Both the position numbers and the translations under genes were made by a program. Below, in pieces: positions 1 through 13,900 of a stretch of DNA of 64,000 nt. How positions within the stretch are numbered: the first letter of the stretch is position 1; each line of letters begins with the position of its first letter. Below the pieces are notes generated by a model. It was not told where the DNA came from. It did no database searches and worked only from the letters and a program-made list of their open reading frames with translations. The stretch is from contig JACAXG010000026.1 in the NCBI GenBank assembly GCA_018881555.1, positions 5,079,459 through 5,143,458 on the forward strand. Reading direction: 5' to 3'. The stretch is from Amblyornis subalaris. Taxonomy: Eukaryota > Chordata > Aves > Passeriformes > Ptilonorhynchidae.

Positions 1-1702
<1,702 letters not shown>

Positions 1703-3102
1703 CTGAGAGACAGGCAGCTTGAGACATGCCCTGCACCAAATGCCCAGACAGGCAATTCTGCACGGCAGCCAAGAGGAAAGTGCTCAAAACCACAGAACCA
1801 GAGACAGAGTGTATTCTGTGTGGGTTTGACACGTTCCAGGATAACTACATTCAATAAAAATCATGCTACAAGAGACAGGAGAAAATGGGTAGGAGATCTT
1901 TCATTAATATCTTCCCTACAGTAATCTTTTTCTGGTGATGATACTAATAGACTACACATTTTACTTACAGACTTTTTGAAATATTACCTCTGCAGATTAA
2001 TAAAATGTACCCTAAAAGTGCAATTTAGGGAATTAATTCTGCTGAACTTCTCCTGTTTATTCAGAGAAATGAAAACAAGTACCGTAGAAGTTATTTTATT
2101 TCATTCCAGAGCTAGCTGAAACATCAAAGGAACCTGCATTGCAGAGGGAAATTTTAATCTTATCAACATTTCTGCCTGTCATTTTATCCAAGTTGAGCAA
2201 TAAAATATCAGCAGAGTAATTCAAGCAAATTTGAGCAAGCTCTGCAATATCCCATCCAAATATGTTTTTAGATAAGAGCAGCAGTGTGCTGGAAGTAAAC
2301 TCCCATATACGATTTTCACAAATCACGTCATAGAAAATGATCATAAAAATGGTTTTNTTTGAGGTGATTGCTTAAGTGCACAGCTCCGTCTCAGGGCCAG
2401 ATTAACTGCGAAGTGCGAGTGGTCTGGACTGCAGCTCCAGTCCTCACTCAGGGCTCGGGTGGTGCCTGCAGGGTGGCACAGCATTGTCACCATGGGTAGC
2501 TGTGGCCTGCCACGCAGCAAATGCCCACAGCCGAGCAACATAGAGAGAGGTGCAGGCAAATTTCTCATCAGAGACTCCTCTGCCCTCCAACCGAGACTAC
2601 CCTGATGGGGGAGGGTTTTCAGTGGGTTTCAAGTGGGCTGTGTCTCTGCATCATGTCCCAAAGCTGCCAGGTTAGACCCACATCCCCCACCATCTCAGAG
2701 AGACTTTGTCTGCCTCACATCTGCAGGGCAAAGGACGAACTCATAGCCACTCCCCCAGCAGAGGATGCTGGTGTGGCTGCACCCAGTGATTGCAAACCCA
2801 GCACTACAGCAGTGATAACCCCACAAAAAATTTATGGCATGTATACCAGCAACAGCCCCTATAATCCATGCTATTTTTTATATTCAGTTAGTATTTCCAC
2901 TCTTAAAAACACTCAACTTATTTCTGGAGAGAGGTATATCTATCCTAGCTGCTCCCCATTTAACCAAATTACTCTTTTTTTCTGCCAGAATGAAGAGCTC
3001 TCTACCATTACATTTTTGATCACCAGCTCTGATTCTGCAGACTTAAACAATAACTATATTGATCCAGTCACTGAATAAGAAGTATAGGTGTCTTGTACTT
3101 AC
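1703..3102. other. SAMSN1 intron
   Basis: This is a 1.4-kb intron. It contains a 185-codon open frame on the plus strand (2521-3078) that has no recognisable domain, is antisense to the gene and looks like chance. I see no mobile element here. Confidence 0.7.
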
Positions 3103-3223
3103 TAGATGAGCTCTGGCCACTGTTCAGACTGTAGAGACTTTCCAAAGAGTCACTGGCTTTTAGGGAGACCTTCTCAGTGTGTGTTCCACCACCAGGATCA
3201 CTGTCATCTTTTCCCTCTTCATT
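3103..3223 (-). CDS. SAMSN1: SAMSN1 exon, serine-rich linker before SH3
   Basis: The 121-nt exon has acceptor TTTTTTTGTTAAAG/AAT and donor TCATCTA/GTAAGT. It enters in phase 0 and leaves in phase 1. It reads NEEGKDDSDPGGGTHTEKVS, then LKASDSLESLYSLNSGQSSS, and the split serine codon is completed by GT of the next exon. The THTEKVSLKASDS...LYSGQSSSSG core is the known SAMSN1 linker between the basic region and SH3. The Gly triplet and an extra Leu-Asn near SLYS look specific to this lineage. No folded domain is expected. The serine-rich tail is the kind of segment that is phosphorylated in the SLY family, which is an inference here. Confidence 0.96.
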
Positions 3224-5189
3224 CTTTAACAAAAAAATCAAATGTTAACCCCCAAGAAATGTATTTTAGAGAAACTTTTTGTTTGTTTGTTTTAAAGGAT
3301 CATTGGAGATTAGCTCATCATTGCACTTTATTGAGAACCACTCTGTGAGAGAAGCATTTTAGGAGTTGATGGCTGGTACTAACCATGCCCAACAATCAGC
3401 CCTAGTATTTTATGATCTTGGAGAAATTCCCTGTCTTGTTTCTGTCCCACTCACTTCATCCCAGCCCTGCTCAAACAGCCAAACTCAGAAGACTGCAACA
3501 CACCACGACAGAGCTGAAATCTTGTAATGGGAAATTTGTAGGCAGCCCGATAAGCTTTTGTCTGCTGGTCTCAGAAAAGGAAATACAGAGCTCAATTCTG
3601 AAAGCAGGTGGTGAAGAGCTGGCTGGCACAGCTACGTTTTACACTGAACTTCTGAAGATGGTGGTTGCTTGGTGGCAGGCTGGGGACAGCCTGCACACAT
3701 GTAGAGCACTGGTGTGTTCTAGCACCGTGCTCACCACACTGCCCAACCTACACCCTGGCCTCAAAACCCAGTGCATTTCAGAATTAACAGGGGCATGTTT
3801 CTCTCACAAAATCTAATGATGTATGAAATTGGCCCCCTTGAGTTTACACCAATAAATCACACCTCAGGAATCACAGCCTGTTCAAAACAATCAGATCCAT
3901 ATTTCAGTAAGGTAGAGACGAAGTAGCAGCTAAATGAAATAGTGATGAGCTTCCAAAGGGAGGGATTTTTCAGCAGGTTTCATGATGTTGCAAGCGTGTG
4001 TGATATCTTGTGCAACTGAAACTTCCTGCAGCATGCTATATTTGGGGAAAAACNAGTTATTCACCAGTTGGATGATGCAGTGAAGCAAAGATGACAGTGC
4101 ATGTGTGAAGCAGAGACCCATACNGGTATGTATCAGGCAGAGCACTGAAATGAAAAACTACATTGCTTTTCAGCAAGAACTGTGCTTGTTACACCAGCCA
4201 GCAGCATAACCCACAGATTAATCAGGAGGCTGGTATTGACTGTCATCATCTCCTGCAGGAATGAAGATCATGCTACATNTGTGTCCAACCAGATAATCCA
4301 CTGAATTTCTGTCATGGGAATTGTTGCTTTAAATGTGCAGAACGTAAATATAAAAATATAATATAAATATCATGGATTGCAAGCTCTCGAATTTTAGGAA
4401 AAAAAAAGAAAACTAAACCAATGAAATAGGAAGCCTTGCCTTCGACCTCCAAAAACTATTTAAAGNTATCCTGTGAAACACTATTTTCTACTTGTGAGGT
4501 TCCTCATTTATTTTGCTTGCTTACTTGATATTGGCACNTGTGAGATAGGATGCAGACCAGCTAGATTTTTTTGGGGATTGTTAAATGTTACAATTTTTTT
4601 CACTTATGTTTTTAAAATTTGGAACTTAGTGACACAACATACTGAGAAAGCAGGGTTTGCAGTATGTGAAAGATTATGTTTTTTCTGTTTAGTAAAGATA
4701 GTTTCTCTAAGATTAGATAAGGTAAAAGGAATTAAGGCATGTGAGTTGTAATTCTCTAAGATGCTGGCTGACCTCTACAAAATGGACTTCAGAAATAATT
4801 CTTGTATTGAAAGATAACTTCTTTTAATGAAGCTTTTTGTACAACTTGAGTATCAGACTGATGTTGGGGTTCAACCAATACTCCCTTGTGTCCACATGAG
4901 GAGGTTTCTTTGTGATGCTCATACAAATGGTCCTTGATGAAAAAGCAAAATTAAATGATGTAAGACTCCTATGACTCTCTTGGGCCCTCACTAGGTGATT
5001 TGTGTGTCCACTAAAATGCACATGAAAGAACAAGTACATACCAAAAGCTGGCTTAATTCAGTATGTGTTACCCTGTTTTTATGGACTGTCACAACTGAGG
5101 ACAGTTGAAANATGAAAAGGAAAAATGCACATAATATTTTTACTTTATATGTATTTTCAACAAACACGAGGCTCTTAGGCTGTATTTAC
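3224..5189. other. SAMSN1 intron
   Basis: This is a 2-kb intron, AT-rich towards 4300-5150. Several unread bases are present (4054, 4124, 4279, 4466, 4538, 5111). I see no repeat family or exon-like segment. Confidence 0.65.
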
Positions 5190-5345
5190 CATCTCCTCAG
5201 AGAGTGCCTTGATGTACTTTTTACCCATCTTTTTCTTCATGGTAAGTGAAATGGCTCTCATCTTCTTGCTCAAACTTCCTCCATTGTTTGCTGCTTTGGT
5301 TTGTACTGCTTCCCCAATGTCACTTATAGTCTCCAGCTCAGATAT
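5190..5345 (-). CDS. SAMSN1: SAMSN1 exon, basic nuclear-localisation region
   Basis: The 156-nt exon (52 codons) has acceptor GATTTCAAAACAG/ATA and donor GAGATG/GTAAAT, with both borders in phase 0. The first half (ISELETISDIGEAVQTKAAN) differs from the mammalian sequence. The second half (NGGSLSKKMRAISLTMKKKM, then GKKYIKALSEEM) is almost identical to it. The two lysine-rich clusters, KK.RAI and MKKKMGKK, are the family's putative nuclear-localisation signal, shared with SASH1 (GKKVKSVKETMRKRMSKK) and SASH3. The usual mammalian W in RAISWTM is L here. The next exon follows in the same frame (ALSEEM then NEEGKDD). Confidence 0.97.
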
Positions 5346-5932
5346 CTGTTTTGAAATCAAAAAGTAAGCAACAACTCACCACNAAAATAAAATGCAGCGT
5401 AGCGGAATATGAATTACAGGGAACTATTAAGGACACTAATACAGTTAGCATGACAAAACTCAGTCATGGTCATTTTCCTGGGAANCTGTGTACCTAAACA
5501 GGTTTGCAGCACAATACTGTATGTGTGAATGACAGAAAGAAAATAAATTTTATGCTAAAAAAAGGGTGTTTCCCATTATTTATTGTCCCTAATACAAATT
5601 TGAATTGATGGGATTTTGGTCTTGAAAACAAAAGTGACACATCTGTGGGTTACTTGTAAAGTGTTGGTTACTTTGGGCATGCACCCACGTGAAGTTCACT
5701 TCTTTGTGTTTGTTTTTTTTTTTTTTTTAATTTTTTCTAATTTTCACATCAGTGCCAAAGTTTAGGTGTGATTCTCTTGTTCATTTTGGCAAGGCCTCAA
5801 TCACCCTGACAGATCCAGGTACGTGAGCAAAGTTCTCACCACTGTAAAATGTACACAATAGCTTCCCAATGTTTTTGCATAACTGTCATGGGAAAGTGAA
5901 CTGAAGAAATTTAACATTTGTGTTACACAGAC
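5346..5932. other. Short SAMSN1 intron with T run
   Basis: This is a 587-base intron. A run of 16 T (5713-5728) is the only low-complexity feature. It precedes nothing exon-like on the plus strand. Confidence 0.65.
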
Positions 5933-6004
5933 CTCAGCTGAATCATCTGTCTTTGATACCGAGTGATGCCTGAAACGGTCAAAGCTTCCAAAGCTGCTCG
6001 TGCG
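5933..6004 (-). CDS. SAMSN1: SAMSN1 exon with the RTSSFGSFDRF phospho-motif
   Basis: The 72-nt exon (24 codons) has acceptor TTTTCTCTTACAG/CGC and donor GCTGAG/GTCTGT, with both borders in phase 0. It reads RTSSFGSFDRFRHHSVSK, then TDDSAE. The R-x-S-S-F-G-x-F-D motif is the SLY-family hallmark: RSSSFGNFDRF in mammalian SAMSN1, RTCSFGGFD in SASH1, RSSSFKDF in SASH3. In SASH3 the serine after the basic residue is a reported phosphorylation site. Because the entry phase is 0, this exon can follow either the canonical MLKRK exon (22182-22238) or the long-isoform exon at 38719-39095. The donor GTCTGT is weak, which could allow read-through or exon skipping. Confidence 0.96.
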
Positions 6005-7876
6005 CTGTAAGAGAAAACACAAACCTGGACTCACTGATGGTGTTTTGCTTTGTTCTAAGACTTAAATACAACTGTCAAGCCACCTGTTTGTGTTAAAAAC
6101 CCCTCCCATATCAGTGGACCATGAACCGCTACATCCAGCTAGAAACAAACTAGGAGGTGACTGTAGGGGGCAAAAATTGTGACTGTACAGCCAGAAGCAG
6201 AAAAGTGAGTAAGAGACACAATACTGCTTCAAATACTAATCAGGTAATGGATATGATTATGAATTCTTCTACATCTGTTTCACAGTACTTATGTAACAGG
6301 TCTGTAAATAACTATGCATGATTTGTAGGGTAAGAAATACCATTGTCTAGGAGTTTTGAAAAAAAGGTGTTTTCATAAATATAATACAAGTAAAAGACTT
6401 GGGTTTGGAGGTGTGAATTGTGGCAATTTATACAGTGTACTTTTGCAGCTGGGGAGATTATTTATGGCTCTTTACCATCAGGAATCAGCAAGGACTGCTG
6501 AGGATTATGAATACATCTTGTCCAAAATGCANACATTGCAGAGGGAGTAAGTAACAGAATAATCAGGCAGACCTCGTGCTTTTCTTNCCAATTTTCCAAT
6601 TAGAAAGTCTGATTTTTAAACATAAATGGGTACAATTTTCCCTGTGCCACAGCTTTACTTGGCATAACAAAGCTGCATCACCTGAGCTGTGCATTAAGAG
6701 ACAGTGAATGGATTGCTCTTCATTCTAATTTTCACTCTTTCTGCATGTGAATAATTGACATGGAAAGGAGGGAAGTGGCACAGCAGATTTTGAGGAGTGA
6801 GGTCATACAGAAATATCTGTCAGGCATGCCCAGGCAGAGCTGTCTGACACTGCACTGCCCATGGTGGCAAAATGCATAAAATCGGCATTGCTGACAAGTC
6901 AGGAGTCCCGTTAAGTGTGGCCCTAATAACAGCCAGAATTTGGACATCTATCCACTCCACAGTGTCTCCAAGAGCTTGTTTTTCTGTCTTCACCAATAGT
7001 CAAAGCTAAATCCAGGATGACTCGGGGTTTTTTAAGTACTTCCCTCTTCCATACTAAATGAAACTCTTTAATGCAGTATGAGAGTTCTTGAGCAGAGAGT
7101 TCTTTCTATTATATGTGATGCAATATAATATCAGTCCATTCTTGAGTATTCAAAATTCCCTCTGGAGGGAAAAAACACTGAATTAAATAGCAAGCCGCAA
7201 AATAAATACATCCTGGCTGATTTAATAAGTGATTTCAGACTATCTGGGCTACAGCTTTTCCTGTACTTATTCATCCTTTTGCCCTGCCCCCANGACTTCA
7301 GCCAAAATAGTTCCTTGTTCCATTGCTTTCTTCCCCCACTCCCAGCCACATGAGCCATCTTTTCATGTCCCCAAGCTTTCCAAAGCACCCATTGTGCCCT
7401 CTTCACCTGGCATCTCCAGATCCCTCCTTTTGCTTTCCATCCAGGAGCTCCACAAGCCTCAAAAGGCNTGTGAGCTCCTGGCTCTACTATTACAGAGTTC
7501 CAATCTTCCTCATCAGGCAAGAATTTCCATGAGGTAACCTCAGAAGCAACAGAGGTAGATCATCCTTCGGGCAACAAAAGAGAGGAGGAAAGGACTGGTT
7601 TGGGAGCCAGTGCCTTTGCCTGCCTTCACACTGCAGGCACACTTAATGCCAGCATGGACCTGCTTCCAGAGGAGTTAAGGAGAAATCCCTTCTTGTTATG
7701 GTTCCCTGTTTTCTCAGACTTATTTATTAACCAGCTCTGCCAGCTCCCCCAAAAAATGAATGTGGACATAGCAGTGGGAGAGGCCTGAGCACAGTCAGAC
7801 GGAAGAGGAAAGTGTACCCACATTTTGGCTCTGTGTTCTAAGCAGTGCAGCTTAAAAGAAAAATAACATCCTTTCT

Positions 7877-7900
7877 CCCCCCCCCCCCCCCCCCCCCCCC
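7877..7900. repeat. Homopolymer run of 24 C
   Basis: There are twenty-four consecutive C on the plus strand, directly after TTTCT and before ATATTT. Long C runs are rare and unstable and can fold into i-motif/G-quadruplex structures. The true length may differ from the assembly. Confidence 0.9.
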
Positions 7901-10900
7901 ATATTTCTGGGCACGTCTAACCTGAAAAATATTTCCAGCCAAAGGTTATTTGAAGAAACTGACCCAGATTTGTGAATATTTTTGAACAACTAAAATGACA
8001 TTTACTATTCACTGAAGGAAAAAAAAATAAAGAAAAGACAAAAATCACACAGCTCTCCTCTTAATTGATTGCAATCTCTCAGAAAATCTCTGTTGGCTAA
8101 ACACTGCAGTTTATTTGTTTGGTTTTTTACCTTGTGAAATTGAAAAGGACAATTTGGATTGTACATTTTAATTTTATCTAAAATTCCCATAAAGAACTTT
8201 GCTATTAAGTAGATGAACAATATCCTGTGACAAGGGGTTAGCTCAATAGTATGATATAAAAACACAGCTCCGAGGATTATGGTTCTATTAGACAGGATTA
8301 ACACCTTTCATGAGCTTGTCAACCCAGCCAAATGTGCCCTGCAGCACGGAGCAGAAGGGATAGGAAGGGAGCCTGGGATTCACAGCAATATTGGGAAAGT
8401 ATAAAATAGTCTCACACAGCAATCTCTAAACATACACTGACCTCTCTGTTGCATTCCATCTCTTCAATATGTCTAGTAGGAATAAGTGTATATTAAAGTG
8501 CAGATGTGCTGGAAATAGTTTGAAAGGAACAAGAGGGAGAACATTGTTTAATGTTGGTGTTGCCTATAAACAGCTTGAGCACNGGGAAATCAGTTATTCT
8601 TTTCCGACCCTCGAAACAACCTCATATCCTACATGTGCAGGAGCCCTGGGCTATTTTGTAGTGTACTTCAATGTTGTTTCATCCTTATTAAATATTAATA
8701 AGGGTTACAGGATGATTTCCACTGTTCTAGATAATGGTCTTGCTGCACTGGAGAGCACTGAATAGGGCTGCTTCAGCAGTTCTCTATACTAACTTTTTCC
8801 ATTAAGTAATCAATAGGCACCACCTTTTAAAAATGTATCCAACCCCATTATACTGATAACGAAAAGCAGATTTAGGAGCTCCTGGCTGCAAAGGGAATGG
8901 GACTATTACTTTCAGTAGTGTCAGTCACTGCATTAGTGTCAGGGAACACCTACTTTGTGAAGATATGGACAGGCCTTATTTCCAGGTGAAGGGAAGCTTT
9001 TAAAGCAAATGCAAAGCTACTAAGAGAAAATATGCTATTGACTTTTGATACCAGGATTCAGCATCCTATAAAGTTAAGTGGTTTTTCTGGCTCGATTCAT
9101 GCAAGAGCTACCCAGGGATATGTTAAGCAAATACAAATTTTCTCAGTAAAATCTAATGGAGGCATGGGCAGAGGCAGAAACAACTGTGTTTTCCCACACA
9201 AAGACTGATCAAATAATTTCTATGAATCAACACATTAACTTTCATCCCTTCCCCTTCAGTACTCCAAACTAACATAATGGAAAATATCAAAGATACTTTT
9301 CAGCATTTTAAAACCTTCTTCCATCTTCTCATATACTGTTTATTCCCTGAAATCCAGGAACTTTAAATAATCCTTTTAAAGGTATAAGTGCTATGTAATT
9401 GTTGTTTATTTTAATTTGGACAGTCTGCAGCTGATTGTCTGGTTTGTCTGTAAATAGCCTATCATTTTCCCCAGAAAATAGTATGGTATAGTATGAAAAT
9501 AGTAAGACAACAACAACAGGTTCTGCAATCCATGTCTTTCAGTTATAAAACATCTTTCCCTTGTAGGACATATTGTAGAAGAAGTCAATTCTTGTGTGTG
9601 ATAAACTAGTCAGAGCTTCCCTGTGTCTAAAGACAACCTTTGAGCCCAAACTGACAGCAGTTATCCTGCTAAATAATCATGATGGGTGACATTCATCCCA
9701 TATTTTCCTTTGGACAATTCACAGTGCTCAGACATCTGGTACCCTGCTATGAGAAATTCTGGCCCATTATATTTTGCTTCAAGTCCTATTCAAAATATAT
9801 TTTAAGTCCCACTTGTTGCAATGGCTTTGTTCTGACCCTCTCACACAAGGTAAATCTCTTCAAATTCCTCCATGCATGTTAATTTTTACCTTCCATTCAT
9901 CCTTAGACTACCCAAACCACGTAAGCTGTGTAGGGGCAAACGTGATCACTGGAAGTAATAAAAAGGGAACTCAGCACATTGCTCAATTTCCTTGCCTGCC
10001 ACAGACACTTGTCTTCTTGAAAGAAACCACAGCAGCCCTCAAGAGAACAGCCTGTTCTTGCTGCTCTGATTGATGGAGATAAGTGGAGATCAGGATTTGA
10101 TTCATTTCTTCTATTCTCTGATGGTTCTAGTCCCTTCAGAAGGAGGAGACCACTCTGAGAATGAAAGAGTTACCAAGTAGGGATGAATATTTCCACTCTG
10201 CTAGCTTATCTTCTTGCATAGATAATCAAAATAATTGTCTCCTACTTTCCCAGATGGCAAGATAGCAATTTATAGCTTTTGGGATGTTCTGCAGAAAAAA
10301 AACCCCACAAACCAAACACCACCATCACCAAAAAAATCCTCACTTCTGTATCAAGAATGAGAATTTGCATAAAAGATTAAGCAACTCTCCAAAGAGTAAG
10401 GGAAGCAACAAAAGACATCATGACCTCTCTACCTCAGGGATATTTTTCCTATTTACACATTAGTTACACATACAGAACTTCTGACCACTAACCAATGCAT
10501 TAATATAACTTTATAGCCCACATGAAACACGGCCTAAACCTTGCACTTCACCAGTCAAAAGCAATAAAAAAGATACAGCTTGTTCCTGCTAACTCAAATA
10601 GAGCAATCTACTGAAATGGCATTTTTAACTGGCTTAAAAATGACTCTATAAAAGACTGGTTGTTATCATGACCTGGTGTTCAGGGACTGTATGGAGGTGG
10701 GGAGAGAGGGGAGCAAAGTGGACTTTGAACAGAACTGCCACGATGAAGCCTCAGAGCNAACACCCTAATTTTAACAGTGGAGAAGGGCTGGAAAACAAAA
10801 GCTGAATTAAAAAATGAGTTAATCGTACCTAACACTCCTCCAGGTGAACAAACTGCGCTCTCCAAAGTAAACACTGAGCAGCTGTTTTATCAGTGCCTCT

Positions 10901-13900
10901 ACCTGGTACCAGCCTCGGTCTCTCCAGCCTAAATCCCTGCTGACAGGAAGCACGTAGTTCCCAATAACCCTGCCAGAGTTACCCCTACAAACCCAGTCTC
11001 CAGTGCTTTCCAGGGACACCTTGCACTGGGCGGGCACTGGGGCAGCTGAGAGCAAGGGCAGAGNTGCTGTTCCCGAATTTAAACAAGGGTGAGATGGTTT
11101 GCAAGGTCTGTTAGTCTTCCTCTGGAAGGGACCAGCCATGTAGGACGTCTGAGGAAAAGGCAATTTCGTCAGGCAAAAAAAATCTGCTGTGTGGATTAAA
11201 CAAGTTCGTGAGCAACTAAATAAGGAAGCAATTTAGGAAACGCCAATCTTAACACTTGGAAAGTTTTGTGCAAGTGAGTGTTGCAAAATGTGCAAGGGGG
11301 GGGAAGGGATCTGACTCTGCTTTCTTTAAATGCACATTGACCCTGAATTTTGAGCACCCTCGTTCCTGCCTGGTTGCTGCAGAGAACTCTCAGTTCCCGG
11401 TGAGAAAAGTCACTCCAAGTGCTCTTCTGGCAGTCTGTCCAATTCTGGGAGTGTGCACACAGGTATTTGCAATAATTATGTAATTAAGACTTTATTATTT
11501 ATATGACATTTAATTAAAAGTGACTTTCAGTGGCACACAAAACCATGAAAAGAAAATGACTTTAAAAGAAGGTTAAGGATGTGTGACAAACTCAGAGGAG
11601 CTATGAAAATGACAGTTAAGGATTTGGCATGATGTGCGCTTCCACCTCCCCGCTATCCTTTTTTTACCCTTCATTTACACATGGGCAGAAACACTGAGGG
11701 ACGAGCCTTGAAATCCACCCCCCACAAAACCTTCACTCACTGCAGCAAAGGGGAGCGCTGCCTGAGCAAAGACTGGTTAAACACTACNTGAGCATTGCAG
11801 GCTTTGATCTTTAATCCCTTAAATACCAGCATCTTTCCTCTCCCGAAACTTCCTCCTCTTCAAACCAGCTGAATTCACGGACAGATTCTCACCTTTTGAA
11901 ACCAAACCACCTAGCTTCAATTAAAGTCCTTCCCCTGCTTACTTATACAGCATGGTTTTATTAATGCTGTGTGTTATCTAGGTCCTGACCTTGCAGGGTT
12001 TGGCTGGATTTCCTGTGCGAGAGAAATTACTCACAAGCATGTTTGCAGGCTTTAAGTGAAGACAAAAATACATGTGCCCCCAGAGGAGCTGAGAGGAATA
12101 TAGCCCCGAGGGCTCAGGGGACCCCCGTGCCCGTCCAGCACACCCACAGTGGGACAACCAGCGTGTTCCAACAGAGGAGGTGGGAATGTGGCTGTTCAGT
12201 GGAAGGTGCTCCTGCAAATGACCTTCCAGAGGAAAACAAGATTAAAAAAACAACCTCTAAGTCACGGTCAAGGCTGACCGTCCCAAAAGCTCATTTGTTT
12301 TTTTTCTGAAGAGTAAGCAAACTTTAGAAAGCCCTTATACAAGTTTTACTGCCCTAGTGCAGCCATACCCTTGACAACAGGTAATGACCAACAATAAGCT
12401 AATTCTAAGAAACTTGGGGGAGGGGGGCAGAAAAAGAGTTAGTTTTTATTACTTTTAAATGAGTGTTTGATACATCATCTTGGTTCCCCTGATTAATGTG
12501 CACAGCAAACTCAGCCATTGGAGTTGTAATGTTTCTGCAAGCTTCTCTACAGCAAAGCTTAGCCATTAATTCAGTGGCATATGTCAGCTCAGCAGAGCAA
12601 GGTCACTCTTCTCTTTCAAGGGGAACCTTTTTAGAAATAATAAAACTGACAGAAAGTTCTTTTTTGCATGCTTTATGTCACCTGAGGTTGAGTGCTGCAG
12701 TTAATATCACAGAGCTTATAAACATTCCCATCTTCAGCAGTCTCCAAACCCACCGGGCTCTTAGAACCTCANCATTTTTTTTTTTTAAAGTAATATAGTG
12801 ACAGCTTTATGTGGGGCAGATATACAGTATGTAATCCTAAATGAGTAAAAAGTAAGTAAAAAATGAACAAATCTTTTCTTGGGCGTTTTAGAGGAGAAAT
12901 TTTGGAAGACACTAAGGACTGCTGATACTGCAGGATGTTAGTGCTTAGAGAAAAAGATGTAGGATTAGGGACTTTGTCTCCATGGATTCTTGCATCTTTG
13001 GATAAAGGGAGGAAATTTTAAAATGCACCTGTCCACTTTGTTTCCATTTCACTGCTAAGTGATACTGCAGGCTGGAAATCTGTATAGGCAGGTGATGTAA
13101 AGAGAACACAAAGTTAACTGATCTATTTATGGAATATTTTGAATTTGTAAGTAAATAAAGATGTGCTAGTCATCTTCTACGATAACTAATTGAAACGGGA
13201 ACTTATTTATTGGGGTAAAAATATTATGGAACATAATAAACAAAATAACTAGCTGAAGAATAAGATCCAAACAATAGGCCATTTTTTCCCCCTCATTATC
13301 TCCCTTCAGACATCCTGACTACACTTGATTAATGAATCCACAGTGAGATTAGCTGAAATTGCCTTAATGGAGATGCACTACAGTAGAGAAGCAAAATTCA
13401 GTGCAGTATCTATCGTCAGTCATTGCAAAATTTAGTGTTTCATCAGATCTATATGTCCATTTATTTAAATTACTTTTATCTTGGAAAACAAAGCAAAAAA
13501 ACCAACAAACAAATAAAATACTATACTCATTACAGTAGGTTAACTTTTGACTCCTTTGAAATGTAGACCAGGGTCACCGTTTTTTCCCTTTCATGTGTCC
13601 TCCCTTGTCAAATGGCTGAGCTCCAGTGTTGGCTTATTGTCATCCACAGGCCAATGTTATCCTTATTGTCCGGTTGAAGAAAGCACACGTGGCACTTCAT
13701 TGCAGCTTCTCAGGCTTCAAAAACTGGACATGCTTGCAGAACTTATGCCTGGGAAGCTAAAATATACTCCTTGGAAATTTGAACTTGTAAAATAAGTTCA
13801 GTAAGCTTTCGGTTTTGGACCAGTATGGAAGCTCAGGTTTTCCTTTTGATTTGGGACTGCATAAGAATACTTCTTAGCTCACAAGTTAGGATACATTAAA

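Noticed and set aside
2521..3078. 185-codon plus-strand open frame
   Set aside because: It has no recognisable domain, no splice logic and irregular composition. It lies antisense in a SAMSN1 intron, so it is probably chance.
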